Assembly (NCBI RefSeq): GCF_021134715.1
Contig: NC_060020.1
Location: forward strand, 6,882,001 to 6,946,000
Source: Daphnia pulex
Lineage: Eukaryota > Arthropoda > Branchiopoda > Diplostraca > Daphniidae
Reading direction: 5' to 3'
Length of the DNA: 64,000 nucleotides
Numbering within the stretch: the stretch's first letter is position 1; the number at the start of each line of letters is the position of its first letter. Shown here in pieces: positions 1-14,008 of this stretch. The position numbers and the translations under genes are program-made. The notes below the pieces were generated by a model, which searched no databases, was not told the origin of the DNA, and saw nothing but the letters and a program-made list of their open reading frames with translations.

Positions 1-78
1 TCATTAATGTTGCTTTAATATGCATAATTTTGCAGTCATCATATTCATAACACACCATGTGTTTTAGCAATGGATACC

Positions 79-2851
79 TTAGCCGTGACGACGACGTATT
101 TCATTTTTGGATGCCCAATATGCACTTGCACATTCTCCGGCAGTGTCGGGATTAATAGCCCTCGGTGCCGCCTTATCCACCGTAATCGTGTAATACTGTT
201 TTAAAAGAAATTAAAAATATTACTAAATAAGAATAACCAGTATGTCATTGTCGAACGTGTGAAGTGAGTACCAAAGAGTAGTCGTTTTTGACACTCCAAT
301 ATTTATTGATTGCCATGAATTCTTTCTTCTCGTGGGTGTATGCAGGCCATTTTGGAATACCTTCTCTCATTGTTACTCCGTCTGGCGTCGGCTCCCTGAA
401 CAATAATGTAAAATATAAGAAAAAAAAACAGATAACGATATTTAGGATACACAGCATTGGTAGTTGCACTTGCCCGTATGTGGCAAACGTCGTCCATATC
501 TCAATCATTTTTTTGGCCAATTCTTTTTCCGTTTCGTTGTGCGGGATGGGCATAGTAAACAGATACATGATCTCGTCAGCGTGCATCACACCTGAAAATT
601 TCCAACCAATCGAAAAAAAAAAAATGTTTTAAAAATGATTTTATAGTCAAAGATTTGTCGTAACCTTACCGCGAGGAAGAAAATCACTTGCTCCAATAAT
701 ACTGACTTTACTGAGAAAGTCAAACGAGTACCAGTAAGCGTGAGGATTGTACTTGGTATGGCGCAATACAGTTTGCCAACCACCCGCTTTCAGGAACAGG
801 GTACCAGCTATCTATTGTAAAATGTGTTGCATGTCTATAAGTTTTAAATTTGTGGCGGAGAAATCCTTAAATTAGAACTCACATCAATTAAACCAGGAAG
901 CATGACAGTCAAATTTCCCATTTGACAAGAGTCAACGGCGTATCCAAGATACTTTGTGGTTAGTGCATCCGACAAAGCGCTAGTATCATCGCGAATACCT
1001 AAAATAAGAAACGATTCCATTTATTTGATGAGTGAACCAGAATATTATTGATGAATATAATTAATTTTTGTAAACTATAGAAATGGTAGACTATATATAT
1101 TTTAAGAAACAAACCTAGTGCGCCTAGGACAGCTCTGACACTATCGTATTTCCAGAAGGTCTCATTGTAAAAAAGATTATTTGGTTTGATGTACCCACGA
1201 TAAATGATATCAAAAGCCATAATGCCTTCGCCCTCATTAGCACCGAACAAAATATTTACATCTGTCATGTATTCGCCCCTTTCAATCAAAGTTTTTGGTT
1301 CTTCTGTTAAGTAACGCACTTTTCCAGCAGTCTGCATTATTGGTGATTGGCCTCCAAATCCCATATTTCCATTTTTTTGGTCTTCTTTCTAAAGCCATTA
1401 GAAATTCGATCAATTCAACACATTTCCTACAAGACACCAAAAGTAAAATAATATATCTGACCGAGAATGCTTTTTGGGCGTTGCGCAAAGCTAGTTGATC
1501 AATGCTTCGCAAGCAGTGCAATAAGTCGGCGTAAGGTTCAAGTGGGCATCCGGCCAGTTCAGCAATTCGATATCCATGTTTAGTTGTATTGCGATCAAGA
1601 GCCCATTCAGTTAACATTGATCCGGACTCGGCAATGGCGTTGTGAAAGAGCCCTACATTTTGAAGCGAGAGAAATATGGTTTAACACTGTGTTATGTGTT
1701 ATGTCTAGTTTCGGTTGTGTACTTACGTTCCTCTCGTGCTTGAGGACACAAGAGAAGGAAGCCAACACTAGCTGCGCCGGCACTTTCTCCAACAACAGTT
1801 ACATTGTCTTTATTCCCACCAAAATATTTAATGAATTTCTGGATCCAACGCAACGCTTCGACCTGATCAGCCATGCCAGCATTTCCGGGAATTTCTTCCG
1901 TGTCTAAAGTCAAGTATCCTGCCGCAATAAAATGCACGTAAATAGTTACGCACTTAATAGAAAAAAAAAATGTGAATTATCATACCAAGAGCGCCAAGTC
2001 GGTATTGAATTACAACAACGACGACGTCATGGGCCATAAAAGTGTTTGGCTCGTAAAGAATACTTTGTCCCTATTGTGAAAGTCTCTCATTAGGCTACAG
2101 TTGAATTTACTTTGATGACAAAATTTTTGTAAATTAACTTACACTAACGAAAGTACCACCGTGGATCCAAACCATAACGGGAAGCAAATTTTCGAAGGTG
2201 GTAGAAGTATCGGAAGCGTTGCCCGGGAACTTTGAATTTTCTTAATTATTAAGTCGTTCGAACATACTGTAACACTTATCCAGTAGATTACTTACATACG
2301 GTGTGTACACGCTAAGAATGAGACAATCTTCTAATGCTTTGTCGTTTCCTTGTGCACATCCTGTTGAATTTTAGATGTAATGATGATGTAAATTCTCCTT
2401 TAATTCGATTGTAATAAAATTTACCTGGTGGCAAATCGATTGAATTGTAGATCTCGTCGTCGGGGTAAGGATAGTTAGAGGGCACCGGTGGCTAATTAAT
2501 CATATTAAGTAAAACTGGATTAGTTAAATGGATAATTAAACCTATTTTCGAATATCTCCGTAGTCCACCGTAGTACCAGAAAACGAGTCTCGTAAGTGGG
2601 TTTTGCCGCATAGTGGAAATAGCGAAAGGAGTAGAATGGACGTCGGGGCTCGTACCAAGATGTACTAAGGTTTCCTGTTAAAAATGTCCATGTTACGAAG
2701 ATTTAAAATACCTAAATTATGGTATGGAAAATTTACCATAACCACCCATAACGGCTTTTGCGTAGCCAGGAAGTTCCATGATAAAGGGCTCGGAGTAACA
2801 TGGTGCAGCAAAATAAGCTGCAGCCAAAGCGAATAACACTGCTAATTTCAT
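79..2851 (-). CDS. Type-B carboxylesterase (JHE-like), 14 exons
   Basis: Secreted alpha/beta-hydrolase of the carboxylesterase/juvenile-hormone-esterase family; it should hydrolyse carboxylic esters outside the cell. Start ATG at 2851 opens a signal peptide (MKLAVLFALAAAYFAA). Exons read by me: 2737-2851, 2577-2674, 2425-2491, 2296-2360, 2143-2229, 1986-2070, 1727-1918, 1462-1652, 1115-1388, 883-998, 670-811, 474-591, 272-395, 79-195. They join in phase to 597 codons (596 aa), the usual family length. The catalytic triad is visible: Ser218 in GESAGA, Glu354 in GANEGEG and His481 in VMHADE; the oxyanion region is HGGTF. The intron after 474 uses a GC donor (GCAAGT); all others are GT-AG. It is a paralogue of the broken copy at 7464-10283. 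Substrate cannot be told from sequence; juvenile-hormone specificity is not shown. Confidence 0.9.
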
Positions 2852-3649
2852 GTCTGCTTACCAGTTCGAAATCCTTCGTAGTCTCTTGTCTTTTTTCGTA
2901 GCATCTACATTTTGATGGTTCCAGTCGCAATCGACAAAAGTCTGTTTGTTTATTTTTACTTTTTTAGTCTGTTTGATAAATGAATAAATAAAAGATATCA
3001 CCAAACTTTTTGTGTTTTCATCAAGACCCTAAGTATTTATCGTCGCCGATTCAAGTACGTGTCGTTATCGCACAAGGAAGGTTAGGACCTGTACTGTCTG
3101 AAAGTGAAAGGAGAATTATTGGCTTACAAGAGGGTTCCGGGGGGGGGGGGGGTGTTATTGGGACTGGGTTTTCGTCTGTATTTCGGACAAATTGCAGGTT
3201 TTGTGGTTTTTTTTACAAAGATCTAGTCTGTTCAGAGTTGGGACGAATTGATTAAACTATCAAAACCTTCTCGTAAAAGATTTTGATATTTTTGAGCACG
3301 GGCTCTTGGACTACTTAACACGTACCAAATCGACAAGATACGCGCTTAACTATTTGATGCCTTCATGAAAGCAGATAGCAAAATAGAAAACTGGTACTTG
3401 CGCACTTGAATAAGCATTGTATTATTCTTAATCTTATAGGAACATACCGTACTGAATAAGCAAAGTTGACGAATCCATGAATACGATTGCTCACATGTTA
3501 TTTTCAAAGGAATAAGGTGGATCCCACATTTTTTAGTTAGGTCCATTCAGGCTCAGTATCAGAAGAAAAGATCAGAATCAGAAAACGACAGTAGCTTAGA
3601 AGTAGTATTATGTTTGTTTGTTGTCGAAAGCGAATAGTTTTTCTTTATG
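2852..3649. other. Intergenic spacer between the two esterase genes
   Basis: This holds the 5' flank of the carboxylesterase and the 3' flank of the acetylcholinesterase-like gene, both on the minus strand. Apart from a poly-G run near 3138-3151, I see no coding signal. The short open frames here have no splice context or recognisable domain. Confidence 0.6.
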
Positions 3650-5978
<2,329 letters not shown>

Positions 5979-7463
5979 TGCTGCGTCGGACGAATTAACA
6001 GTTATATTAATTGAAATAAGCAGAAATGCCAATTGTCGATGCGTCAATATACTGATTCGGTGAATTGTTGCCATACATGCAAGCAAAAGCTACGAAAGTG
6101 ACAAAAGTCTTGCACGTTTGTTGTTTTTCTCCCTAACTGTAACTGTTATAGTGCGCAATTGTATTTGGTTAAAACTAAATAGTAAAATTTAAAAAATGAA
6201 AAAGTCGATGAAAAATAGATGTCTGCAGATCAGAATGGAAGAAGGTAAGAATCTGCAACTGGTGACTGGTAAGGCACCTGGATACAGACACAGTGATCGA
6301 TCGGTGCGTTAGCGTTTTATACATACCTCTATAACAGGCGGGCAACGGGCTGGTGTTAGAATCCTTCATGCAGTATATAAGTACCGTATTGTGCTGCAAG
6401 TGCATTGCTGCTGAGGGTCTTGAAAAGAATTGATGGTGATGTGCATGATGTGGAAAAAAAAATTGCTTGAACCGTATTGCAATTATTGCATTGATTTGTT
6501 GTGCAACGTACGTTCATCTCTCCAAGGTATTCAAGTCCTTCCTGTCAGTGTTCACATGCTCTTTTACGGGATACGGAAATTCCTATTGATTTCATTGTTG
6601 TCTTAATTTAGGAGGTACAAAAACCACAGGTAAACAAACAAAGGTACGACAATGTACAAAAAAATGAAAAAAAAAAAAAACGAAAGCAACGTTTATCATT
6701 TTTCTTTTCTCAATTCTATTCTTTCCTCTTTTGACAAAGAGTCGTCACGACTTGCCAAAAGGAGCGAAATGCATTGCCCGAGACGTCCAATTGTTAGTCG
6801 AGAAAGAAGAATTGCTACGGTGTGTGAAAGAAATGAATGCGCATAACGTACTGCTTCGACTGTAACTGCTGCAAATACTCTGGAACACGCAAATAAGTGA
6901 GTAATGATTGACAGATATAGCTTTCTCATTTCTTCCATTGCTGCTGAAAAGCGTGAGAGAAAAGTAACCGAAATGTTTCAGATGGCAGAACGCTGTCATC
7001 AATTGTATCATCACTTTAGCAAATCAACCGGCCCTTATTTAAGTTAATTGTTCTTTTCTTCAAAATTAGCTGTTGACATGATCGCTAAAAACATTAATTT
7101 GATTCCTATTCTATTTTCTCTGATTCGTGTGCAGAAATATGTATCCGGCTCGGTTCAACTAAAAATCAGTTATTAGGGATGACGCAATCGTGGTTGGTGG
7201 CATAATACTGGCACAGATGCAGACGAAGATAGTCCGGTAATTGACTACATTTATTGGCATCTCTTTAAAATCGTATCGTATCAAATCTACAGATAATAAG
7301 TTGAATCATTCAGATATCAGGGTGAAAGCAGACAGCGGATAGAAATCTAGTATTCGCGCACTTAATGTTTGGTTGTACATGTTGGTTGTTAGCACTTCAA
7401 GCTTTGGTGTTGTGACGTTTTTTTCTTGGATTCCCAATATGCGCTTGCACATTCTTGCTTGGT
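5979..7463. other. Intergenic region upstream of the AChE-like gene
   Basis: About 1.5 kb with no supported gene. It contains the minus-strand 5' flank of the AChE-like gene. A TATATAAG box near 6373 on the plus strand is isolated. The remainder is AT-rich with small overlapping open frames that lack domains. Confidence 0.5.
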
Positions 7464-10283
7464 TTATGGACTAACAATTCTCGGTCCCGCCTTGTCCACC
7501 GTTACCGTGTAATACTATATTATCAATATTTGCCGATATTAATCAACTGATGACAATATCTATTTTTTTTTTGAGAAATTACCAAAGTGTAGTCGTTTTT
7601 AACGCTCCAATATTTATTGATTGCCATAAATTCTTTCTTCTCATGGGTGTATGGAGGCCAATGCGGAATACCTTCTCTCATAGGCACTCCAGCAGGCGTC
7701 GGCTCGCTATAGGATCCCCGAATGCGTGAATTGTCAACGTTATAAGGGTATTTATCAAAGTTTACTTTAATATTAAGACAAAGTATTGTAAATTTACCCA
7801 TAAGTGGCGAAAGTGGTCCACACTTCAATCATTTTTTTTACCAAGCTCTTTTTCGGTTTCGTTGTGAGGAATGGGCATGGTGAATAGGTACATGATTTCT
7901 TCAGCGTGCATCACACCTGCATATGATAAAATCGTAACAATATTCGTCAACTCTAGTTTCTAATGTCGTTCGACCACATACCACGGGGAAGGATTTCATC
8001 GGCTCCAATCAAGCTAACTTTACCGAGAAAGTCAAACGAGTACCAATAAGCGTGAGGATTATATTTGGTATGCAGCAATACAGTTTGCCAACCCCCGGCT
8101 TTCAAGAACAAGGTACCTGCAATCTACGTAAAATCAACGAATTAAAAAATCGAGGCCTTTCGAAAATTCAATGTACCCTATACATCAACTAGTCCTGGAA
8201 TCATGACGGTGAAATTTCCTATCTGACAAGAATCAACTGCATATCCGAGATATTTGGTGGTCATCGCGGATACCTGAAATAAGTTATGAGAGAGTCGTAT
8301 TGTACAACAAGTGGATGGCGAAGAGAATCTCTGATTACCCAAAGCTCCCATAACAACTCTCACGGCGTCATATTTCCAAAAATTCGTATCATTTTCAAGA
8401 TCGTTCGGTCGGATGTACAAGTTCAGCGTCATGTCTAAAGCCATGATACCTTCACCTTCATTAGCGCCAAACATTAAATGAGCTTCCGTGTGGTAATTCC
8501 CACTTTCGATCAACTTTCTTGGCTCGTCTGTCAAATAACGAACTTTTCCGGTGGTCTGAATTATAGGAGATTGTCCTCCAAAACCCAACCCGCCGTTTAA
8601 AGTGTCGTTAGTCTAAAAAAAGATTTAAATAAAATTGTTGTTGTAAGTATCATTCAGCAAAATTACGATGACAAATTAGTATATAGACAGAGAAATAATA
8701 TTGAGCGTCGCGTAGGGTTTTGACGTCAACGCTTCGCAGACAGTGCAACAAGTCGGCATATGGCTCAAGTGGACATCCAGCCAATTCAGCTATTACATAT
8801 CCGTGTTTAGTTGAATTACGGTCTACAGCCCAATCAGCAAGCATTGAGCCAGATTCGGCAATGGCGTTCCTAAAAAGGCCTAGACTCAAAAAATGAATAA
8901 AATACCAACAAGATATTTGAAGCGGATATAGCTTACTCCTTATCTAATTTCACAGAGTAACTAATCTGCACTAACCTTCTTCTTTTGATTGGGGAGCAAG
9001 AAGTAGGAAACCCACACTGGCTGCACCGGCACTTTCTCCAACGATAGTGACTTTGTCCTTGTCTCCACCAAAATATTTGATGAATTTCTGGACCCAACGC
9101 AACGCTTCGACCTGATCAGCCATGCCGGCATTTCCTGGAATTTCTTCCGTGTCTAGTGAAAGGAATCCTGGCGCAATAAAACCAAAATTAATCATGGTTT
9201 AATTGCGATGATCATTATCATAAACCTCTCCGGTTTAACATACCAAGGGGACCCAGGCGATATTGTATTAGGGGAGACCGGGGCGAAATGGAACAACTTT
9301 TTTTGTCTGCCGTCTTTGTTATGATTTCTGACAAACTAGATGCATTTTAAAATTTCTGTTTGTTCTATATTGTTAAGCTACATCTTGGCTACCCACTTAT
9401 TTTTTTTTGCATGTTGAAAGTGAAAAATAAACGAGATATCAAAGAAACATAAGTAAGCTTTTTTTTTACTCGGTCTGAACTCGACCGAAAAAAGACGGGG
9501 TAAAATGGAACAAACCCCGGGGTAAAATAGAACGCCATTTTTCTCAGCAACGGGTCAATAAAATCTATTGAAAAATCTATAGAAAAATAGAACATTCATT
9601 AATCTTCAAGATTATTACTATTTTTGTTAAAAAAAAAGGAAATTATTCTTGAGTAATCATTGTTTAAAAGTGGGACTATTTTTTCTTCAATTTTTTTTTG
9701 CTGTTTTCTGGTTATTCTTACTTAACCCCGCCTATTTCCGCTAGTCATTTGTTTTTGACACTGTCCCGCCCCTTATGTTCGAGAAAGAAGGAGGGCTTAA
9801 ATTTCAATGCGTCAAAATTTTTTTTGTCCAAATTTTCAATGCCCAAAAAATGTGTTCACTTTAACCCCGTAAAAGTTGTTACATAAAAAGTAACATTTTC
9901 TCGGTGTACAAGTGAGCAATTATTTTTTTTTACGCCATAAAATAGAAAAAAGAAAAATCTTTAAAATGGCTATCTTACTTTAGTTTTAATTGAAAAACCA
10001 CGCTTAGAAACTAGAAAAATTAAACAGTTATCCTAATCATCCAAACCAGTGATTTTACTTCTTCGATAATAACTTAACAATTATTTCAACTACTCCAACA
10101 AAATTTAACCCCAGGTTAAAAAATACAATTTCCCATATACCCTAAAGAAATAAAAAAATTTTAACGAGTTTTTCACTATAAAAGCCCTCTGTTCAACTTA
10201 ACCCCCTGTTCCATTTCGCCCCGGTCTCCCCTACAACCATCACGACATCATGCGCCATGCGTAAATGGCTTGCTTAGTAAAAT
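7464..10283 (-). pseudogene. Carboxylesterase pseudogene split by a transposon
   Basis: Paralogue of the gene at 79-2851, recognisable exon by exon (GESAGA near 9041; NEGEG near 8456; His motif VMHAEE near 7905; YWSVKND near 7605). The signal-peptide and N-terminal exons are absent. Lesions seen against the intact copy: a 2-nt loss just upstream of the block MAHDVV (near 10258), giving an upstream stop; an inserted 961-bp inverted-repeat element inside the exon encoding VVIQYRLG; an internal deletion of about 26 nt in the exon after GALG (near 8275), which shifts frame; an extra A in the run at about 7837 (GKKND then stop); and a TAA at 7464-7466 where the homologous C-terminal codons continue downstream (ECASAYW is still visible at 7430-7455). 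Splice sites are mostly kept, so this is an unprocessed tandem duplicate. Confidence 0.9.
9271..10231. mobile_element. TA-flanked inverted-repeat element (MITE-like), copy in esterase exon
   Basis: Perfect 24-bp terminal inverted repeats beginning GGGGAGACCGGGGCGAAATG, flanked by TA at 9269-9270 and 10232-10233. Comparison with the intact paralogue shows that the uninterrupted exon has a single TA here, so the target duplication is TA, as in Tc1/mariner-type transposons. The 961-bp interior is AT-rich and has no transposase frame. Short internal motifs repeat the tip theme (GGGTAAAATGGAAC). Classification beyond a TA-duplicating non-autonomous element is inference. Confidence 0.88.
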
Positions 10284-11161
10284 GCTTTAAGTAGTTAAAT
10301 GCTTTAAGCGAGACATGCATTGTAATTTTGTTTATCTATCGCTTTTGAATGTACGGTAGAATTTTAATAATTTAATTGGTATATAACTGTTGAAAATTTT
10401 TTTTAAATATCTTTTCCTTCTTTCCCGTTGGTGCGTTTGCCTTTCTCTTGGTTGTCAAGCCTTGGGTTAATTGTTTGGCCTTCCCTGGTGTCCTGCTTTT
10501 ACTTAATTTCCTAAGCCTACTCTTGAGCTGTGTAGCCTACTGTTGAGTTCTTTAGCCTTCACATGAGTTCGTTTGCCTTCACTGTAGTTTGTCTTAAGCC
10601 TATACTTGAACTTTTTCTCTTTTAGTATAATATATAGTGCGCATTTGAACTCGTCCAAATCACACATTCAGAACATCGACAAGAACTTGCAAATGCTGCT
10701 GTCGATCGCTTGGGTTGTATGCTCTCTCCTTGGAATAAACTAGCGATTATTGCAAAAACAAATATTTAACGAATGCTGTGATTGTTATTATACTTCGATC
10801 AACATTACAACAACAGTATTACCTTTTTTCTGCATCTCAAAAATTCTGTCCCTCTTCTTTTTATCTTTAAGTCCGATTGGTGTGATTTTAAAAAGTTGTA
10901 TGCTCTTTCGAGTCCAAGACTCCCAGAGATGTATTATCTTGGTTTGTTTGTTTCATCTCTCAAATATAATAGACTGTTCTGAAAATGTTTTTGATTCAAT
11001 AATTTCATTGACATTTTATGTAGTTCTATGCCCATCTGCAACTGGTCCGAAATTCGATATTACAATTTTTGAAGATCTGAAAGTTGAGTTATAATAAATT
11101 CGGTATTGCCACAACAGCACATCTCGTAAAAATAAGCAGACGAAACAGATTATCTGTACCA
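10284..11161. other. Spacer between esterase pseudogene and foldback element
   Basis: No supported gene. A TATA-like string (ATAATATATAG near 10627) lies about 65 bp upstream of an ATG at 10693 that opens a 16-codon hydrophobic frame (MLLSIAWVVCSLLGIN). It resembles a signal peptide but ends at once in a stop. It may be a relic of a lost first exon. The rest is AT-rich. Confidence 0.4.
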
Positions 11162-11170
11162 TCGTCAATT

Positions 11171-13845
11171 GGGTGTTACTAGAATGCGCGTTGCGCGTAG
11201 CGCGGACACTAAAATTCGCGGAATTTGTCTTGCGCGTAAAAAACAAAAATGCGCGTCTCAAACTCTGGAATTTTTGCGCGGAAACGCACTAATATGCACG
11301 CATCGCAGGGGGAAAATGCGCGCCTAGACACTAAAATGCGCGCTGGTCGAAGAAAATATGTGTGCACCCATACTGAGATGCGCGCAAGACCTAAACTTGT
11401 GCATTTCAAACCTGCGCGCCGCCATCGCTGTTGCGCGCAATCAAACAGGAAATTGAACATTTTAAACGTGTGCGCAGCCAACACTGATGAAAACGGAAAT
11501 TGCGCGCGAAACCCAAAATGCACTTTTAAACGTGCGCGTAACCATACTGAATGATGGCGTGGCTCAAACTTGCACATTTTAAACCTGCGTGTCGCAAATG
11601 CAAATAAAGCCGATGATTCTCTTCTTTAATAGCTTGCACTGCACAATTGTGTTTGTAATCTTCTAGAACTTTCTCATCTTCGTCTTCATGTTCGAATAGC
11701 AGGTACGTTTACTAATATACCATCCCATACTCCTTTTTCTTACCCTACCCCTTTCCTCCCATTTTTGAGAGTCTCATCTAGCTGTTCCTTTTTCGTTTTT
11801 TATTTCCTCGTCTTAACCTAACTTCGTCTTCATCGACATTGCTCGAGATGAACTGCCTTGACTGTTGACTCCCTCATAACTTCAGTTGCTGTGTGAATTT
11901 TGGTCCGTGCAATATGGCTCATTCCACTTGGTCAGCAAAAACATATTTAAGCAAAATTTATATTCTGGAACCCATTTCTGAACATTTAGTGAAATCACAA
12001 GGTGGAGTTCTTTACTTGTTCGAGGCTTAGAAGGAGGCCAAGGCCCAATGAAATTAATTCAAATTATTAATGTTGTATTTACATTTGTTGGTAGGGGAGA
12101 CTGGAGTAAAATGGGACACCGGGTCAAAAGGGACAGTGGGGGGAAAAATAGTAGATGTTAATAAAACTTTAAAAATTTTTAGTATGTTATGTAAATCTGT
12201 ATAATCTACTTCGGCATGACATTTTGTTGATTTTTTGTCAATAACTGCATGAGTTATTGACAAAACTAAAAAAACGGTTTTTATTTATAAATTTTTGTCT
12301 CCGCCATTTTATGTTTATAGAAACAAATAAACGGTAATGGCATGTAAATTTAATATTGAAATGAAGCTGATTCATTACTTGATCGTTTAAAACAAAAATT
12401 AGAATTTTAGACCAATTTGTTTAGACGGTATGAACTTTTAAAAAAAAGAGTCATAATCGGGTTGTTTGGGACAGCCGTTTTTGCCTAAAATGGGACAGTT
12501 ACGGACCAATCAGCGTACAGCATTTTTAAGAGGCTCGATTTCCTGACCTAGCAACGCAGGATGTCCTACAGCTCCATATAAGGGTTTTTGTATATATAAG
12601 AAAAAAGGTTCATTAACACAATAATTTAATTGAAACATTTATAAACTCAAAGAGTCTATGCAGTGGAACACTTTTTCAATTTTTTTCAATTTTATTAATG
12701 AATTTTAAGGCGAAAACGGAGGACGTCCCTTACCACCCACCCCAGTGTCCTCACTTACCCCCAAAAATAGGCTCCTCCCATAAATCTGAGTAAACTTTAA
12801 AGGTCTTTTATGGAGAAATGGTTTATTATAAAATTATAAAAAAAATATGGGGGGTACATTACAATAAAGAATACATAAAAAAAAAATTTTAACGAAATTA
12901 AAGAATTAGTTGGGGAGATATAGGGGGTAAACGAAAACCGTCCCGTTTTACTCCAGTCTCCCCTACGACTTGCATGAATTTTTTCTTGTGGTGAAATTGT
13001 GTATTATTATTTGATCATAGTAACTATCCAAAGTTATTCTTGTGTCTAATTAGTATAGAATTTCATAACTGAAACAGGAATTTAAATTTTACTTTTGAAT
13101 ATTTACGATATTCTTCATGCCCTTAGTGTTTACATGGGTTCAATGAATTCAAATGTTCGTGAATTCTTTAGTGCGAAGTAATATCTCCTTTTTTTTGGTG
13201 ATTATAATTAATACGATTATAGTAAATGGCGCTGCGTGAAATGTGTTTAACGATTCTGATTAAATCTAAACATGATTACACCACATAAACTTGTGACTGT
13301 TTGGACACGCATATTCTGAATTGGTTTCTCCCATGTTATTATTATCTATCAAGTATTCGTTATTATTTGCTGCTGCAACGTTCAGAATGGGAAAGTTTGG
13401 GTTTCGCGAGCATTTTCTGTTTGATTGGCGCACACGCTCAAAATTTTCTTGGCTAATCACGCATTTTAGTAGGCTATATGCTATGGCTGCGCGCTGGATT
13501 AATATGTGCAAGTTTGGGCCTTGCGCGCATTCTGTATGGCTGCGCGCACGTTTAAAATGTGCAATCTCCTGTTTGATTGCGCGCATAAGCGATGGCTGCG
13601 CTCTGGATTAATATGTGCAAGTTTGGGTCTTGCGCGCATTTCAGTATGGTTTCGCGCATATTTTCTTCGACCAGCGCGCATTTTAGTGTCTAGGCGTGCA
13701 TTTTCCCCCTGCGATGCGCGCATATTAGTGCGTTTCCGCACAAAAATTCCAGCGTTTGAGACGCGCATTTTAGTTTTTTGCGCGCAAGACAAATTCCGCG
13801 CATTTTAGTGTCCGAGCAACGCGCACGCGCATTCTAGTAACACCC
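11171..13845. mobile_element. Mutator/foldback-like element with long inverted repeats
   Basis: The ends GGGTGTTACTAGAATGCGCG and CGCGCATTCTAGTAACACCC are inverse complements, and a 9-bp direct repeat TCGTCAATT flanks the unit at 11162-11170 and 13846-13854. The arms (about 11171-11610 and 13380-13845) are imperfect arrays of GCGCG-containing units such as GCGCGCATTTTAGTGT. A 9-bp target duplication plus long repetitive arms fits Mutator-like (MULE) or foldback elements. The interior has no recognisable transposase and contains a complete TA-type element (12094-12963), so this is a non-autonomous unit hit by a later insertion. Confidence 0.85.
12094..12963. mobile_element. TA-flanked inverted-repeat element, nested copy
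   Basis: The tips GGGGAGACTGGAGTAAAA and their complement lie at both ends, with TA on each side (12092-12093 and 12964-12965). The 870-bp body has no transposase frame. It is almost identical, in opposite orientation, to the element at 15077-15941, and its tips resemble the element in the esterase pseudogene, so the three are one superfamily. Its position inside the 9-bp-TSD element dates it as the younger insertion. Confidence 0.88.
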
Positions 13846-14008
13846 TCGTCAATTCGTCATTCGCTGTCGGTTGTTCCTTCCACTCCTGTTTATTACTAAT
13901 TCAGACTTTCCAGAGAGGACACAAACAATATCTTTACTTATTTTTTTTCATTACACTTCTTTTGCTCATCTGTGGGAACCATTATTCACTCAAAGTATTG
14001 CGTTAAAA

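Noticed and set aside
11209-13808. Open frames of 96-122 aa within the GCGCG-rich arms on both strands
   Set aside because: They are mirror images produced by the inverted repeat arms and have no domain; the DNA is explained as transposon ends.
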